The position numbers and the translations under genes are program-made. Positions 17,240 to 26,877 of a stretch of DNA of 61,659 bases are shown one piece after another. Origin of the DNA: Bisbaumannia pacifica (lineage in GTDB: Bacteria > Pseudomonadota > Gammaproteobacteria > Pseudomonadales > Halomonadaceae); the NCBI RefSeq assembly GCF_007989625.1, contig NZ_BJUK01000023.1, positions 1 through 61,659 on the forward strand, read 5' to 3'. Position 1 is the stretch's first letter, and each line of letters begins with the position of its first letter. The notes under the pieces were generated by a model that worked only from the letters and a program-made list of their open reading frames with translations, ran no database searches and was not told the DNA's origin.

Positions 17240-18966
17240 GCGTAGCGCTCTCGGTTGTGACGGTTGATGACATGCAACTCGTGGAAGGAGTTGATGCTGG
17301 CGTACAGGGAGAAGAAGTGCGACAGCACGCTGCCGAACAGGTAGAGGCTGCCTTCGTCGCCGAAGGCCGACTGCTCGAGGGTCATGGTCGAGCGCAGGCC
17401 GCGCACCGGCAGGCCCCGCTCCAGGCGGTCGATGGGCCGGGTCTCGATGGCGGCGATGCCGGCCAGGCGCTGCTGGGAGACCCGTTCCGCCTGGCGGTCG
17501 ACCAGGGCACGGAAGTCATAGGCGCGCAGCACCGAGCTGAGGGCGTCGCGCTCCAACAGCGACAGGTAGTTGAGCGACAGGTTGGAGATCAGCGTCCACA
17601 GCAGGCTGCCGTCCAGGGTCGGGCGCAGCGTCGGCGTCGGCCGGGTCAGGTTGCGGAAGTCGGCATAGGCCGGGCTCGACTCGGTGGGGACGCAGATATC
17701 GCCCACGGTGAGTCGCTCCGGCAGGGCCCGATTGCTGCAGGTGAGGCGCAGCGACAGGGTCTCGCGCAGCCCCAGGCAGGCCCGTTCGTCGCCACGCACG
17801 AAGGCGATGTCATGGTCGAAGCCATCACCGCGCAGGCTGTCGCGGACCCGCACTCGATAGTAGAGGGACTCCCGCTGACGGTCGCGCTCGATCTGGTGCT
17901 GGAAGCTCTCGAAGGGCACATAGTCGCGGGGCTTGCCGCGGATCTTGCCGGAAGCGCTCTCCAGCCAGCCCTGCACCGCGTCGACGCTGAACACCTCGTA
18001 GTGATCGGGATGGCGGCTGCTGGGGTGGATGCGGTATTCGCTGCGCTCGCCGCTCAGGTCGATGGGGTCGGCATCGTGGGTGAAGAGGTTGATGGCCGGG
18101 GTGCAGTAGAGCGCCAGGTGCTCGTCGTGCACCTTGGCGTCCGCCGGCAGGGTCCGCGAGAAGACGAAGCGCAGGGTCAGGCGCCGGGCCTGGCGCGGCG
18201 GGAGCCGACGCCCCAGGGCCTCGAGCTCCACGAACTGGAAGGCCTCGGGGAAGCACAGGTACTCCTGCAGGATGCGATAGCCCTGATGGACATTGCGTGG
18301 GTAGGGCAGCAGGGCATGCTCGCGCTCGAAGCCCACCGGTTTGAGGGTGCCGACCGGCAGTCGCTGGGTGTCGCCATCCACCTCCAGCTCGATACGCGCC
18401 AGGTAGTGGTTGAGCCACAGGTAGAGGGTGCGGGCGGTATAGCCGTCGCCGCCCAGGTGCAGGCGCAGTGCCTCGATACCCAGCTCGTCCAGGGGCTGGT
18501 CGCTATGCACGTCCAGGGCCAGCTCGACGATGGAGGCCTCCCGGGAGTGCTGGGCGGTGACCCCGGCATGTTCCAGGGGATAGAGCGCCACCTCGTGGCA
18601 GGTGTGGAAGCGGCAGGGGGTGCCATCCACCGGCTGGCTGGCCAGGGCGGTGCCCGCGGCGATGCGCTGGCTGGCGCTCAGCGCGTGCCAGATCGGCTGG
18701 AACTGCACCAGGGTCATGCTGGGCACCGGACGCAGGTAGTTGGGCCACAGCATGTTGATCAGCGAGTGGGTCAGTTCCGGGAACTCGTCTTCCACCTTCT
18801 CGCGCATGCGCCCGGTGAGGAAGGCGAAGCCCTCGAGCAGGCGTTCCACGTCCGGGTCGGTGCTGCGCTCGGAGAGGAAGCGGCTCAGGCCGGGGTTGGC
18901 TTCGGCGAAGTCCCGCCCCTGGCGTTTCAGGAAATTGAGCTCATCCCGGTAATAGCGATTGAGCAT
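17203..18966 (-). CDS. tssF: TssF (VasA) baseplate protein
   Basis: TssF is the largest wedge subunit of the T6SS baseplate. The 587-residue product opens with the nearly invariant LNRYYRDELNFLKRQGRDFAE and continues DPDVERLLEGFAFLTGRMREKVEDEFPELTHSLINMLWPNYLRP, which identify the family without doubt. Full length. It starts 22 bases downstream of the tssE stop and runs into tssG. Confidence 0.97.
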   Translation of the reverse strand: MLNRYYRDELNFLKRQGRDFAEANPGLSRFLSERSTDPDVERLLEGFAFLTGRMREKVEDEFPELTHSLINMLWPNYLRPVPSMTLVQFQPIWHALSASQRIAAGTALASQPVDGTPCRFHTCHEVALYPLEHAGVTAQHSREASIVELALDVHSDQPLDELGIEALRLHLGGDGYTARTLYLWLNHYLARIELEVDGDTQRLPVGTLKPVGFEREHALLPYPRNVHQGYRILQEYLCFPEAFQFVELEALGRRLPPRQARRLTLRFVFSRTLPADAKVHDEHLALYCTPAINLFTHDADPIDLSGERSEYRIHPSSRHPDHYEVFSVDAVQGWLESASGKIRGKPRDYVPFESFQHQIERDRQRESLYYRVRVRDSLRGDGFDHDIAFVRGDERACLGLRETLSLRLTCSNRALPERLTVGDICVPTESSPAYADFRNLTRPTPTLRPTLDGSLLWTLISNLSLNYLSLLERDALSSVLRAYDFRALVDRQAERVSQQRLAGIAAIETRPIDRLERGLPVRGLRSTMTLEQSAFGDEGSLYLFGSVLSHFFSLYASINSFHELHVINRHNRERYAWTLRPGQQPLM

Positions 18967-18988
18967 ACGGACCTCGCCGCGGTGGTGG

Positions 18989-19411
18989 TCAGTTCAGGCA
19001 CTGGTAGCGCTTGTCGTTGAGCAGCAGGTCGATGGTGGCCTCCGCCTGGTCGGCGCCGAGGTCCAGGGTGGCGTGCACCTGGAAGCGCAGCTGCAGCGGC
19101 GCGCCGCTATTGGGCAGCGACTCCACCTCGGCACGGCGAATACGCGGCTCGAAGCGCTCGATGCACTGACGGATGGCGCGCTGGACGTTGAGTTCCAGGT
19201 CCAGCACACCGATGGTGGCATCGTTGAAATCGAGCAGGCCCAGCTCCGGGGCGGACTCGCTGTGCCCCGGATGGCTGTTGAGCAGGTCGACCAGGTGGCG
19301 CTTGACCGACTCCACCGTCTCGAGGGTGGAGTCGGCGCTCGGCGCGTCGGGAGGCGCCGTCAGGCGCTCGAAGAGCCGTCCGCGGGACCGGCCATCACGA
19401 GGATGCGTCAT
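18989..19411 (-). CDS. tssE: TssE (gp25-like) baseplate protein
   Basis: TssE is the gp25-like protein that initiates sheath assembly on the baseplate. The 140-residue product carries the gp25 pattern: a SVKRHLVDLLNSHPGHSES helix, the LLDFND loop and IRQCIERFEPRIRRAEVES with the conserved glutamate that pins sheath to baseplate. The short start at 19411 is used because it follows the tssC stop by 13 bases and because the upstream frame only shadows tssC. Confidence 0.93.
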   Translation of the reverse strand: MTHPRDGRSRGRLFERLTAPPDAPSADSTLETVESVKRHLVDLLNSHPGHSESAPELGLLDFNDATIGVLDLELNVQRAIRQCIERFEPRIRRAEVESLPNSGAPLQLRFQVHATLDLGADQAEATIDLLLNDKRYQCLN

Positions 19412-19424
19412 GGCTCGGGGCCCC

Positions 19425-20906
19425 TCACTCCTTGTCGAGGCGACCCACCAGCGACAGTTCGAAGTTGGCGCCCATGTACTTGAAGTGCGGACGCACCGCC
19501 ATGGAGACCTGGTACCAGCCCGGATCGCCTTCCACGTCGGAGACCTGGATGGAGGCGGCGCGCAGCGGCCGGCGGCTGCGTACGTCGGCGGGCGGGTTCT
19601 CCTGATCGGCCACGTACTGGCGGATCCAGGCATTGAGCTCTCGCTCCAGGTCCTGACGCTCCTTCCAGGCACCGATCTGCTCGCGCTGCAGCACCTTGAT
19701 GTAGTGGGCCAGGCGATTGACGATGAACATGTAGGGCAATTGGGTGCCGAGCTTGAAGTTGGTCTCGGCGGCCTTGCCCTCGGGGGTGTTGGGGAAGGTC
19801 TTGGGCTTCTGCACCGAGTTGGCGGAGAAGAAGGCGGCGTTGTCGCTGCCCTTGCGCATGGTCAGCGAGATGAAGCCCTCTTCGGCCATCTCGAACTCGC
19901 GGCGGTCGGTGACCAGCACCTCGGTGGGGATCTTGGCCTGCAGCTGACCCATGGCCTCGTAGGTGTGCACCGGCAGGTTCTCCACGGCGCCACCGCTCTG
20001 GGGGCCGATGATATTCGGGCACCAGCGGTACTTGGCGAAGCTGTCGTTGAGGCGCTCGGCCAGCAGGTAGGCGGTGTTGCCCCATAGATAGTGCTCGTGG
20101 CTCTCGCTCACCGTCTCCCGGTAGTTGAAGCTCTTGACCGGGTTCTCCACCGGGTCGTAGGGCATGCGTAGCAGGAAGCGCGGCGCGGTCAGGCCCAGGT
20201 AGCGGGCGTCCTCGGATTCGCGCAGGCTGCGCCAGCGGGCGTACTTGGGCCCCTCGAAGATCGCCTTGAAGTCCTTGATATTGGGCAGCTCCTCGAAGCT
20301 GTCGATGCCGAAGAAGCTGGGCGCCACCGAGGAGAGGAAGGGCGCATGGGCCATGGCACCGACGGCGGCGGTGTATTGCAGCAACTTGATGTCCGGGGTC
20401 GAGGGCGAGAAGTCGTAGTTGCCCACCATGGCGGCCACCGGCTCGCCGCCGAACTGGCCGTACTCCGCCGCATAGACGTGCTGGTAGAGGCCGCTCTGGC
20501 TAAGCTCCGGGGCGAACTCGAAGTCCTCCAGCAGCTCCTCCTTGGTGGCGTGCAGGACATCGAGCTTGATGTTCTCGCGGAAGTCGGTGCGATCCACCAG
20601 CAGCTTCAGGCCGCGCCAGGCGGATTCCAGGTGTTGGAAGGAGGGATCGTGAAGGACCTCATCGACCTGCTGGCCGATCTTGCGGTCCAACTCGACGATC
20701 ATGCGGTCGACCACCGCCTTGTTGACCTGGGGGGTGCCGTCGTCGCTGCGCAGGAGTTCGCCGATAAAGGCGGCGACGCCTTGCTTGGCGATATCGTAGC
20801 CGTCGTCGGCGGGGGCCATGCGGGTCTGGGCCATCACCTGGTCGAGGAGGCTCTCCTCGGCTTGGGTCTGGGTCGCCTGTTGCTGCTGTTGTGCCGTGTC
20901 GGTCAT
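19425..20906 (-). CDS. tssC: TssC (VipB) large sheath subunit
   Basis: TssC with TssB builds the contractile sheath. The 493-residue protein starts with a Gln-rich leader (MTDTAQQQQQATQTQAEESL) and then shows the family blocks HLESAWRGLKLLVDRTDF, GGEPVAAMVGNYDFSPSTPDI, FLSSVAPSFFGI, PRFLLRMPYDP and the C-terminal YQVSMAVRPHFKYMGANFELSLVGRLDKE. Length and ending are typical. It follows tssB by 33 bases. Confidence 0.98.
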   Translation of the reverse strand: MTDTAQQQQQATQTQAEESLLDQVMAQTRMAPADDGYDIAKQGVAAFIGELLRSDDGTPQVNKAVVDRMIVELDRKIGQQVDEVLHDPSFQHLESAWRGLKLLVDRTDFRENIKLDVLHATKEELLEDFEFAPELSQSGLYQHVYAAEYGQFGGEPVAAMVGNYDFSPSTPDIKLLQYTAAVGAMAHAPFLSSVAPSFFGIDSFEELPNIKDFKAIFEGPKYARWRSLRESEDARYLGLTAPRFLLRMPYDPVENPVKSFNYRETVSESHEHYLWGNTAYLLAERLNDSFAKYRWCPNIIGPQSGGAVENLPVHTYEAMGQLQAKIPTEVLVTDRREFEMAEEGFISLTMRKGSDNAAFFSANSVQKPKTFPNTPEGKAAETNFKLGTQLPYMFIVNRLAHYIKVLQREQIGAWKERQDLERELNAWIRQYVADQENPPADVRSRRPLRAASIQVSDVEGDPGWYQVSMAVRPHFKYMGANFELSLVGRLDKE

Positions 20907-20939
20907 GAGCGTGCCTCGGTTCCGTTGCCGTGCGATGGG

Positions 20940-21446
20940 TTAGGCGTTGTCGCCGCGGGTCTCGAGCAGGTCCAGCTCGGCCAGCAGCTGTTGACGCGCT
21001 TCGTCGCTCTCCAGCAGGCGCTGCAGGCGGTCGCGGAAGGCGGGGACATTGCCCAGCGGGCCCTTGAGGGCCACCAGGGCCTCGCGCAGCTCCACCAGCT
21101 TGCGCAGCTCGGGGACCTGGCGGGCGACGCTATCGGGCGCGAAATCTGCGAGGGACTGGAAGGCCAGCTCCACCGGAAGATCTCCGGGCTCGTCGCCCTC
21201 CGCGAGGCGGTTGGGCACGCTGGTCTGCAGCGACAGGCCGGCCTCGCGCATCACCGACTGGAAGTTGTTCTTGTCCACCGAGACGGTGCTGCGCTCCTCG
21301 ATCGGTGCCTCTTCCGCCCCCCCCTTGAAGTCGCCGACGATCAGCAGCTTCTGGGGCAGCTCGGTCTCGGCCTGCTGGTCGCCGGTGGCGGGCACATACT
21401 TGATATTGATCCGTTCCTTCGGTGCGACGGTGCCTTCTTTGGCCAT
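20940..21446 (-). CDS. tssB: TssB (VipA) small sheath subunit
   Basis: TssB pairs with TssC to form the sheath and carries the ClpV-facing helix. The 168-residue product contains KERINIKYVPATGD, KLLIVGDFKGG, LAFQSLADFAPDSVARQVPEL and ALKGPLGNVPAFRDRLQRLL. The start MAKEGTVAPK is chosen at 21446, with AGGGAG upstream; the longer frame runs into AT-rich leader. It is the first gene of the operon, so the T6SS promoter should lie in the 21447-22000 region. Confidence 0.97.
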   Translation of the reverse strand: MAKEGTVAPKERINIKYVPATGDQQAETELPQKLLIVGDFKGGAEEAPIEERSTVSVDKNNFQSVMREAGLSLQTSVPNRLAEGDEPGDLPVELAFQSLADFAPDSVARQVPELRKLVELREALVALKGPLGNVPAFRDRLQRLLESDEARQQLLAELDLLETRGDNA

Positions 21447-21934
21447 GATCAAACTCCCTGACGAACCTGGTGCGTCTATCCGTGATTTGTATCGGCAAAA
21501 AATTGCTGCTGGCCCCGCTAAGAAACGAGCCAACAGCAACTTTTTGTTATTTACAGAAATAAGAATCCGCCACAGGCCGCGCAGAGCCGAGCGGTGACAG
21601 CGGATCGCAACTTTTCTCAGTTGCGCGATGATAGCAGCATTGATTTCCACTGTGCAGGAGGGGGGGGAAGGCGCAGCTAGCCGACCTATCAAATTCAACA
21701 ATATTAGGAATTAAAAATAAATCTATGAAATATATGGATTATTTTTCCAGACATCTTGCCGAAATCGATAGTCTCACAGGTATCGCCAGGATTTTTCTAC
21801 AGAAAACATGGCAAATCTCCTACAAGATAACCGTTATAGGGTATCTTGCTAGTCGATCCCCACCCATGAGCTCCGACAGAATCTAATTAAGATTAGGCAA
21901 AAAATTGCCCATACCGAGCAACTCACTTCCCGGC

Positions 21935-21998
21935 CTGACAATCACATCTCCTGACAATCACATCTCCTGACAATCACATCTCCTGACAATCACATCTT
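21935..21998. repeat. Four-copy 16-base tandem repeat
   Basis: The unit ctgacaatcacatctc is repeated exactly at 21935, 21951, 21967 and 21983; only the last base of the fourth copy differs (t instead of c). The array lies in the AT-rich region about 300 bases before rpiA and 490 bases upstream of tssB. The unit is not palindromic. It could be slippage-prone DNA or a cluster of protein-binding sites. Confidence 0.95.
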
Positions 21999-22253
21999 CT
22001 TACATTTCTTATAATATATATAACTCTTGCGTTTTCGATCACGCTTCCAAAGTGTCTTCCATCCAGACAGGCACCAAAAATTTATGGCGGTCCAATCCTT
22101 CGCTCCTGAATTCACGCACCGCCTCTTGCCTAACGGTCTAGGGATATGCCTGCCACCGACGAAAGCAGGAGACGACTTCCCCCACGGCAGCCCCTGGCGG
22201 GAAGGGGCTGCGCGCCGGCAGTGATACCCATGTGGTCTCCGCTCCCACTGCCT

Positions 22254-22259
22254 TATAAT
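22254..22259 (+). promoter_or_regulatory. Possible -10 element of rpiA
   Basis: A perfect TATAAT lies 37 bases before the rpiA ATG. The region 17 bases upstream (TGTGGT) is a poor -35 match, so this would be a weak or activator-assisted promoter if real. Confidence 0.35.
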
Positions 22260-22295
22260 GGGCCCACACTCATCCAGCCCCATGGACCCGCTCCC

Positions 22296-22970
22296 ATGAC
22301 CCAAGACGAACTCAAGGCCGCCGTGGCCGCCGCCGCCATCGACGAGATCCGCCCCCATCTGCACCGCGACACCGTGCTGGGTATCGGCACCGGCTCCACC
22401 GCCAATCTCTTTATCGATCAGCTGGCCCGGCTGCGCGACGACTTCGCCGGTGCCGTGGCCAGTTCCGAGGCCAGCGCCGAGCGCCTCAAGGGGCATGGCA
22501 TCGAGGTCTTCGAGCTCAATTCGACCGGCAGCGTGCCCTTCTATATCGACGGTGCCGACGAAGTGAACGCTCACCTGCATATGATCAAGGGGGGCGGCGC
22601 GGCCCTGACCCGGGAGAAGATCGTCGCCGCCTGCGCCGAGCGCTTTATCTGTATCGCCGACGCCTCCAAGCGGGTGGCCACCCTGGGCGCGTTTCCGCTG
22701 CCCGTCGAGGTGATTCCCATGGCCCGTTCCTATGTGGCCCGGGAACTGGTCAAGCTAGGCGCGGACCCGGTCTATCGGGAGGGCGTGGTCACCGATAACG
22801 GCAACCAGATCATCGACTGCTATGACTTTATGATCGAGGACCCGGTGGCCATGGAGGCCCGCCTCAATGCCATCGTCGGGGTGGTCACCAATGGCCTCTT
22901 CGCGGCCCGCGGCGCGGATGTGCTATTACTCGGCACCGAGACCGGCGTAGAGCGGCTGCCCCCGGCCTGA
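22296..22970 (+). CDS. rpiA: Ribose-5-phosphate isomerase A
   Basis: Interconverts ribose 5-phosphate and ribulose 5-phosphate in the non-oxidative pentose phosphate pathway (cytoplasm). The 224-residue product shows the phosphate-binding [15 protein letters not shown], the active-site [25 protein letters not shown] and the LPVEVIPMA block, at the usual family length (E. coli 219). The start at 22296 gives [11 protein letters not shown], matching homologues. It is monocistronic, with waaA convergent 99 bases downstream. Confidence 0.97.
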   Translation: MTQDELKAAVAAAAIDEIRPHLHRDTVLGIGTGSTANLFIDQLARLRDDFAGAVASSEASAERLKGHGIEVFELNSTGSVPFYIDGADEVNAHLHMIKGGGAALTREKIVAACAERFICIADASKRVATLGAFPLPVEVIPMARSYVARELVKLGADPVYREGVVTDNGNQIIDCYDFMIEDPVAMEARLNAIVGVVTNGLFAARGADVLLLGTETGVERLPPA

Positions 22971-23069
22971 TCGACGATAGCGATAGCGCCCCGGGCGCGA
23001 CTCTCGAAAGTTTTCTGTTGCTGGGTATCGACAAGGGTGTCGAACGACTCAGCCCACAGGAGTAAGCGC

Positions 23070-24353
23070 CTACTGACTCTGGAAGGGCGGCTTTGCGAGC
23101 CCTTCCAGGGTGCGTGCCAGGGCGCCACGATTGGCGGCCACCACGCGACGCCCCGCCTCACCGAGGCGCTGGCGCCTCGGTTCATCGGCGAAGAGCGCCG
23201 CCAACCGCTCGGCCAAGGCCGTGCCATCCGCCACTTCCTCCAGGGCCTCGGCCTCGCGCAGCACCTCGGCGACCTCCTCGAAGTTGGCCAGGGCCGGGCC
23301 GCTCAGCACCGGCACCCCCAGGGCCGCCGGCTCCAGCAGGTTATGACCACCCACCGGCACCAGGCTGCCCCCCACGAAGGCCAGGTCCCCCGCCGCGTAG
23401 AGGGTCATCAGCTCGCCCAGGGTATCGCCCAGGTAGACCGCCGTCTCGCCATCCACCGCCTCCTCCCGGGAGCGCCGGGCGGTAGACAGGCCCCGACGCT
23501 CGCAGAGCTCGGCCACGGCGTCGAAGCGCTGGGGATGACGGGGCACCAGGATCAGCAGCGCCTGGGGATACTGCTCGCGCAGCCGGGCATGGGCGCCCAG
23601 CAATTGCTCGTCCTCGCCCTCATGGGTCGAGCCGGCCACCCAGACCGGGCGCTCGCCCAGCCGGGTACGTAAGCGCCGACTCGCCTCGCGTAGGGCCTCA
23701 TCCGGACGGATATCGAACTTCAGGGAGCCCACGATGCTGGTTCGCTCGGCGGCCATGCCGAGGGCCCGGAAGCGCTCGGCATCCGCCGCCGACTTGGCGG
23801 CCAGCCAGTCGACGCTACTCAGGGCTTCGTGCATCAAGGGGCGCAGGCGCCGATAGCCGTGGAAGGCTCGGGGGGAGAGGCGACCATTGAGTACCGCCAC
23901 CGGCACCCCGCGGCGATGGCAGGTGGCCAACAGATTGGGCCACAGCTCGGTCTCGAAGAACAGTGCTCGTGACGGGCGCAGCCGGGACACGAAACGCCGC
24001 GCCGCGCCGGGAAAGTCCAGGGGCAGGAAAACGTGCCCCACCCGGCCCCGACCTGCCTCGGTGAGCTGCTCGGCCAGGGCCAGGGCGCGCTGGGCCCCGG
24101 TGGCGGTCATGGTGGTGATCACCAGGCGCTCGCCGGGGCGAGCCAAGGCCTCGATCAGCGGGCGGGCGGCGACCACCTCGCCCAGGGAGGCGCAGTGTAG
24201 CCAGGTGACCCGCTCGCCGGGAGGCGACGGGGGAATCCACCCCAGACGCTGGCGGCGCGGGTGAGTGAGCAGTGACTCACGCCACACCCGTCGCCAGATC
24301 AGCGGTGCCAGGCCATAGAGAGCCGCCGAATAGAGCCAGCGAGGCCAGCCCAT
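23070..24353 (-). CDS. waaA: Kdo transferase WaaA
   Basis: Transfers 3-deoxy-D-manno-octulosonic acid from CMP-Kdo to the lipid A precursor at the inner membrane. The 427 residues start with a hydrophobic anchor (WPRWLYSAALYGLAPLIWRRV) and include the GT30 landmarks HCASLGEVVAARPLIEAL, FLPLDFPGA, ALFFETELWPNLL, VLNGRLSPRAF, GSTHEGEDEQLL, RHPQRF and FVGGSLVPVGGHNLLEPAALG. Whether it adds one or two Kdo residues cannot be read from the sequence, but a kdkA gene nearby suggests a single phosphorylated Kdo as in Haemophilus. hldE ends 30 bases upstream. Confidence 0.96.
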   Translation of the reverse strand: MGWPRWLYSAALYGLAPLIWRRVWRESLLTHPRRQRLGWIPPSPPGERVTWLHCASLGEVVAARPLIEALARPGERLVITTMTATGAQRALALAEQLTEAGRGRVGHVFLPLDFPGAARRFVSRLRPSRALFFETELWPNLLATCHRRGVPVAVLNGRLSPRAFHGYRRLRPLMHEALSSVDWLAAKSAADAERFRALGMAAERTSIVGSLKFDIRPDEALREASRRLRTRLGERPVWVAGSTHEGEDEQLLGAHARLREQYPQALLILVPRHPQRFDAVAELCERRGLSTARRSREEAVDGETAVYLGDTLGELMTLYAAGDLAFVGGSLVPVGGHNLLEPAALGVPVLSGPALANFEEVAEVLREAEALEEVADGTALAERLAALFADEPRRQRLGEAGRRVVAANRGALARTLEGLAKPPFQSQ

Positions 24354-24383
24354 CAGCGCTTCCCGGGCTCGGTCGGCATCCGC

Positions 24384-25814
24384 CTAGTCCTCGCGATCGA
24401 GGATGGTGGAGATCATCGCGGTGGTGGAGACCCCGTCCTCGAAGCCCAGCACCTTGACCTCGCCGCCGTGGGCAATCACCGCCTCGCCGCCGGCGATCTC
24501 CTCGGGGCGGTAGTCGCCGCCCTTGACCAGCACGTCCGGCAGCACCCGGCCGATCAGCTCGGCGGGGGTATCCTCGGCGAAGGGCACCACCCAGTCCACG
24601 GCGCCCAGGCCGGCCAGGACCTGCATGCGCCGCACCAGGGGATTGATGGGGCGCTTGGGGCCCTTGAGGCGGGCGATGGAGGCGTCGTCGTTGACCGCCA
24701 CGATCAGGCGGTCGCCCAGCTTACGGGCCTGCTCCAGGTAGGCCACATGGCCGGCATGCAGGATATCGAAGCAGCCGTTGGTCATCACCACCCGCTCGCC
24801 GCGGGCCTGGGCGGCGCGCACCGCCTCCGTCAGGGCCGGTGCCTCGATCATGCCAAACTCGGCCAGCTTGTCGCCGTGCAGGGCGGTGTAGAGCTCGGCG
24901 ATGGAGAGGGTCGCGGTGCCGGGCTTGGCCACCACCAGGCCGGCGGCCAGGTTGGCCAGGGTCATGGCCTCGGGGAAGCCGTGGCCGGCGGCCAGCGCCA
25001 GGCCCAGCACGCCGATCACGGTATCGCCGGCGCCGGTGACATCGAACACCTCCCGGGCCCGGGTGGGCAGGTGCAGGGGCTCGTGATCGGCGCGGATCAG
25101 GGTCATGCCCTTCTCGCTGCGGGTGATCAGCAGCGCCTCGAGATCGAGCTCCCGGCGCAGCGCCTCGCCCTTGGCGGCCAGCTCGGCGTCGTCGCGACAG
25201 GGCCCCACCACCGCCTCGAATTCGGTGAGGTTGGGGGTGATCACGCTGGCCCCGCGATACTTGCGGAAGTCGCTACCCTTTGGGTCGACCAGTACCCGCT
25301 TGCCGGCGGCGCGCACCGCGTCGATCAGCGCCTCGACCCGGTTGAGGGTACCCTTGCCGTAGTCGGAGAGGATCACCAGGCCGACCTCCGCCAGGCGTGC
25401 GGCGACCCGTTCGCCCAGCTCGCCGGTATCCACCTCGCAGAGCCCCTCCTCGAAGTCGAGGCGAATCAGCTGCTGGTTGCGGCTCATCACCCGCAGCTTG
25501 GTGATGGTCGGAATCTCGGCGCTGCGCTGAAAGTGAACACTCACTCCGGCGTCTTCCAGGCGCTCGCTCAGCAGGCTAGCGTTGTGGTCATCGCCCACCA
25601 GGCCGGCCAGTTCGGCCTGGGCCCCCAGGGAGGCGATATTCAGCGCCACGTTGGCGGCGCCGCCGGGGCGGTCCTCGCTCTCGCCCACCTTGACCACCGG
25701 CACCGGCGCCTCGGGGGAGATACGCGAGGTGCCGCCGTGCCAGTAGCGATCCAGCATGACATCGCCCACCACCAGCAGGCGGGCCTGTTCCAGGGCGGTC
25801 AGATCAAGCTTCAT
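24384..25814 (-). CDS. hldE: HldE, heptose-7-phosphate kinase / heptose-1-phosphate adenylyltransferase
   Basis: Bifunctional enzyme of ADP-L-glycero-D-manno-heptose synthesis. The 476 residues contain an N-terminal ribokinase-like domain (1 to about 320: [28 protein letters not shown], and the catalytic [13 protein letters not shown]) and a C-terminal nucleotidyltransferase domain (about 340-476: [21 protein letters not shown] with the HxGH motif). Both domains look intact. Its first 11 bases overlap the end of the OpsX-like gene, so the two are probably cotranscribed and coupled. Confidence 0.97.
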   Translation of the reverse strand: MKLDLTALEQARLLVVGDVMLDRYWHGGTSRISPEAPVPVVKVGESEDRPGGAANVALNIASLGAQAELAGLVGDDHNASLLSERLEDAGVSVHFQRSAEIPTITKLRVMSRNQQLIRLDFEEGLCEVDTGELGERVAARLAEVGLVILSDYGKGTLNRVEALIDAVRAAGKRVLVDPKGSDFRKYRGASVITPNLTEFEAVVGPCRDDAELAAKGEALRRELDLEALLITRSEKGMTLIRADHEPLHLPTRAREVFDVTGAGDTVIGVLGLALAAGHGFPEAMTLANLAAGLVVAKPGTATLSIAELYTALHGDKLAEFGMIEAPALTEAVRAAQARGERVVMTNGCFDILHAGHVAYLEQARKLGDRLIVAVNDDASIARLKGPKRPINPLVRRMQVLAGLGAVDWVVPFAEDTPAELIGRVLPDVLVKGGDYRPEEIAGGEAVIAHGGEVKVLGFEDGVSTTAMISTILDRED

Positions 25815-26877
25815 TCCTTGGCTCCGATAGCAGGGCGTCGAGACGCGCGATCACGTCCTCGGCACGAATCAGGGACATGGCGTCCGGGTGGCGCACCCGT
25901 TGGCCCCATTCCAGCGCCTCGGGGTCCTTGTTCAGGTAGGTGCGTACCGCCTCGGGGTAGCGATTCACCACCGAGTCGCGCCACCGATAGGGGCCGGCCC
26001 GCTCCGGGTTAGTCGTGGCGAAGAGCCCCACCACCGGAGTATCGAGGGCGTTGGCCATATGCACCGGGCCGGAATCGGGGGCGACCACCACCCGCGCCCG
26101 GTCGATCAGCGCCAGGAGTCCCTTGAGGGAGGTGGCACCGATGGCATCGATCAGCACCTCGTCCTGGCACAGCCGGCGAATCTGCTCGGCCATCTCCCGC
26201 TCCTGGGGCGTGTCGCTGCCGGTGAGCACGGTTTTCAGGCCATATTGATGCCAGGCGTGATCGATCACCGCGGCGAAGCCCTCGGCCGACCAGTTGCGGA
26301 AATTACGCAGCCGCGCGCTGCTGCAGGGGCTGATCAGCAGATAGGGCGCCTCGCCGGTGAGCCGACGAGCCTCGCCCACGGCGGCCTCGGGAATCGGCAG
26401 GTCCCAGGTCAGGGAGCTGTCCTGCACGCCCAGTAGGCGGGCGAAGTCCATAAAGGAGTCGAGCACATGGGCGCGGGGATGGGGCGCCAGGTGACGCTGC
26501 ACGAACCAATGCTGCTTGTCCTTGGCGCGGGCCGGGTCGTAGCCGATGCGTACCCGGGCCTTGAGGCCGAGGGAGAGCACGCTGGCGCGCACCGCCTGCT
26601 GCATGTGCAGCAGGGCATCGAAGCGGGTCTCGCGCAGTTGGCGCCAGATGGCGCGCATACCGGCCAGGCCGGTGGCCTTGTCGTAGACCACGAACTCGAC
26701 CCCGGAGAGGCCGGCCAGTAGACTGTGCTCGCCCTTGCCGATGATCCAGGTGATGCGCACGCCGGGCCACTGGCGTTGCAAGGCACGCACCGTCGGCACC
26801 AGGTTGCAGACATCGCCCAGGGCGGAGAGCCGCAGCACGCAAAGGTGCTCGGGGTGGGCGGGCAGAGGATGCTTCAT
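25804..26877 (-). CDS. opsX: OpsX-like LPS heptosyltransferase (GT9)
   Basis: GT9 glycosyltransferase predicted to add the first heptose to Kdo. The N-terminal [23 protein letters not shown] and ITWIIGKGE resemble OpsX of Haemophilus and Xanthomonas more than WaaC of enterics. The nucleotide-binding half has [35 protein letters not shown]. The start MKHPLPAHP (26877) is preferred because the OpsX fold begins within 11 residues; an upstream ATG at 26913 in the same frame is possible. Neither has a strong ribosome binding site. At 26875-26878 its start codon and that of the divergent kdkA share a CATG. Confidence 0.8.
   Translation of the reverse strand: MKHPLPAHPEHLCVLRLSALGDVCNLVPTVRALQRQWPGVRITWIIGKGEHSLLAGLSGVEFVVYDKATGLAGMRAIWRQLRETRFDALLHMQQAVRASVLSLGLKARVRIGYDPARAKDKQHWFVQRHLAPHPRAHVLDSFMDFARLLGVQDSSLTWDLPIPEAAVGEARRLTGEAPYLLISPCSSARLRNFRNWSAEGFAAVIDHAWHQYGLKTVLTGSDTPQEREMAEQIRRLCQDEVLIDAIGATSLKGLLALIDRARVVVAPDSGPVHMANALDTPVVGLFATTNPERAGPYRWRDSVVNRYPEAVRTYLNKDPEALEWGQRVRHPDAMSLIRAEDVIARLDALLSEPRNEA

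Larger units (their letters stand above)
21447..22295. promoter_or_regulatory. AT-rich intergenic island between tssB and rpiA
   Basis: 849 bases without a credible gene. The part from about 21640 to 22080 is strikingly AT-rich against the high-GC surroundings. It must contain the promoter of the minus-strand T6SS operon and of rpiA. Visible elements: a hairpin with arms GCAACT (21607-21612) and AGTTGC (21619-21624) in the tssB leader; two copies of GGCAAAAAATTGC (21494-21506 and 21896-21908); and the 16-base tandem repeat at 21935-21998. I found no convincing sigma-54 -24/-12 element on the minus strand. Such an island would suit silencing by an H-NS/MvaT-type protein, but that is inference. 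Confidence 0.6.

Noticed and set aside
1-21446. Recent horizontal transfer of the T6SS cluster
   Set aside because: Base composition of the genes looks like that of the core genes to the right, and no tRNA, integrase or direct repeats border the cluster within the window.
21447-21720. Possible sigma-54 promoter of the T6SS operon (TTGGCTCGTTTCTTAGC on the minus strand)
   Set aside because: The GG and GC elements are one base off the required spacing and the -12 half is poor, so I do not call it.
21935-21998. CRISPR array
   Set aside because: The repeats are directly adjacent without spacers, and no cas genes are present.
22027-22224. 65-codon ORF in the tssB-rpiA gap
   Set aside because: No recognisable motif, no convincing ribosome binding site; composition fits non-coding DNA.
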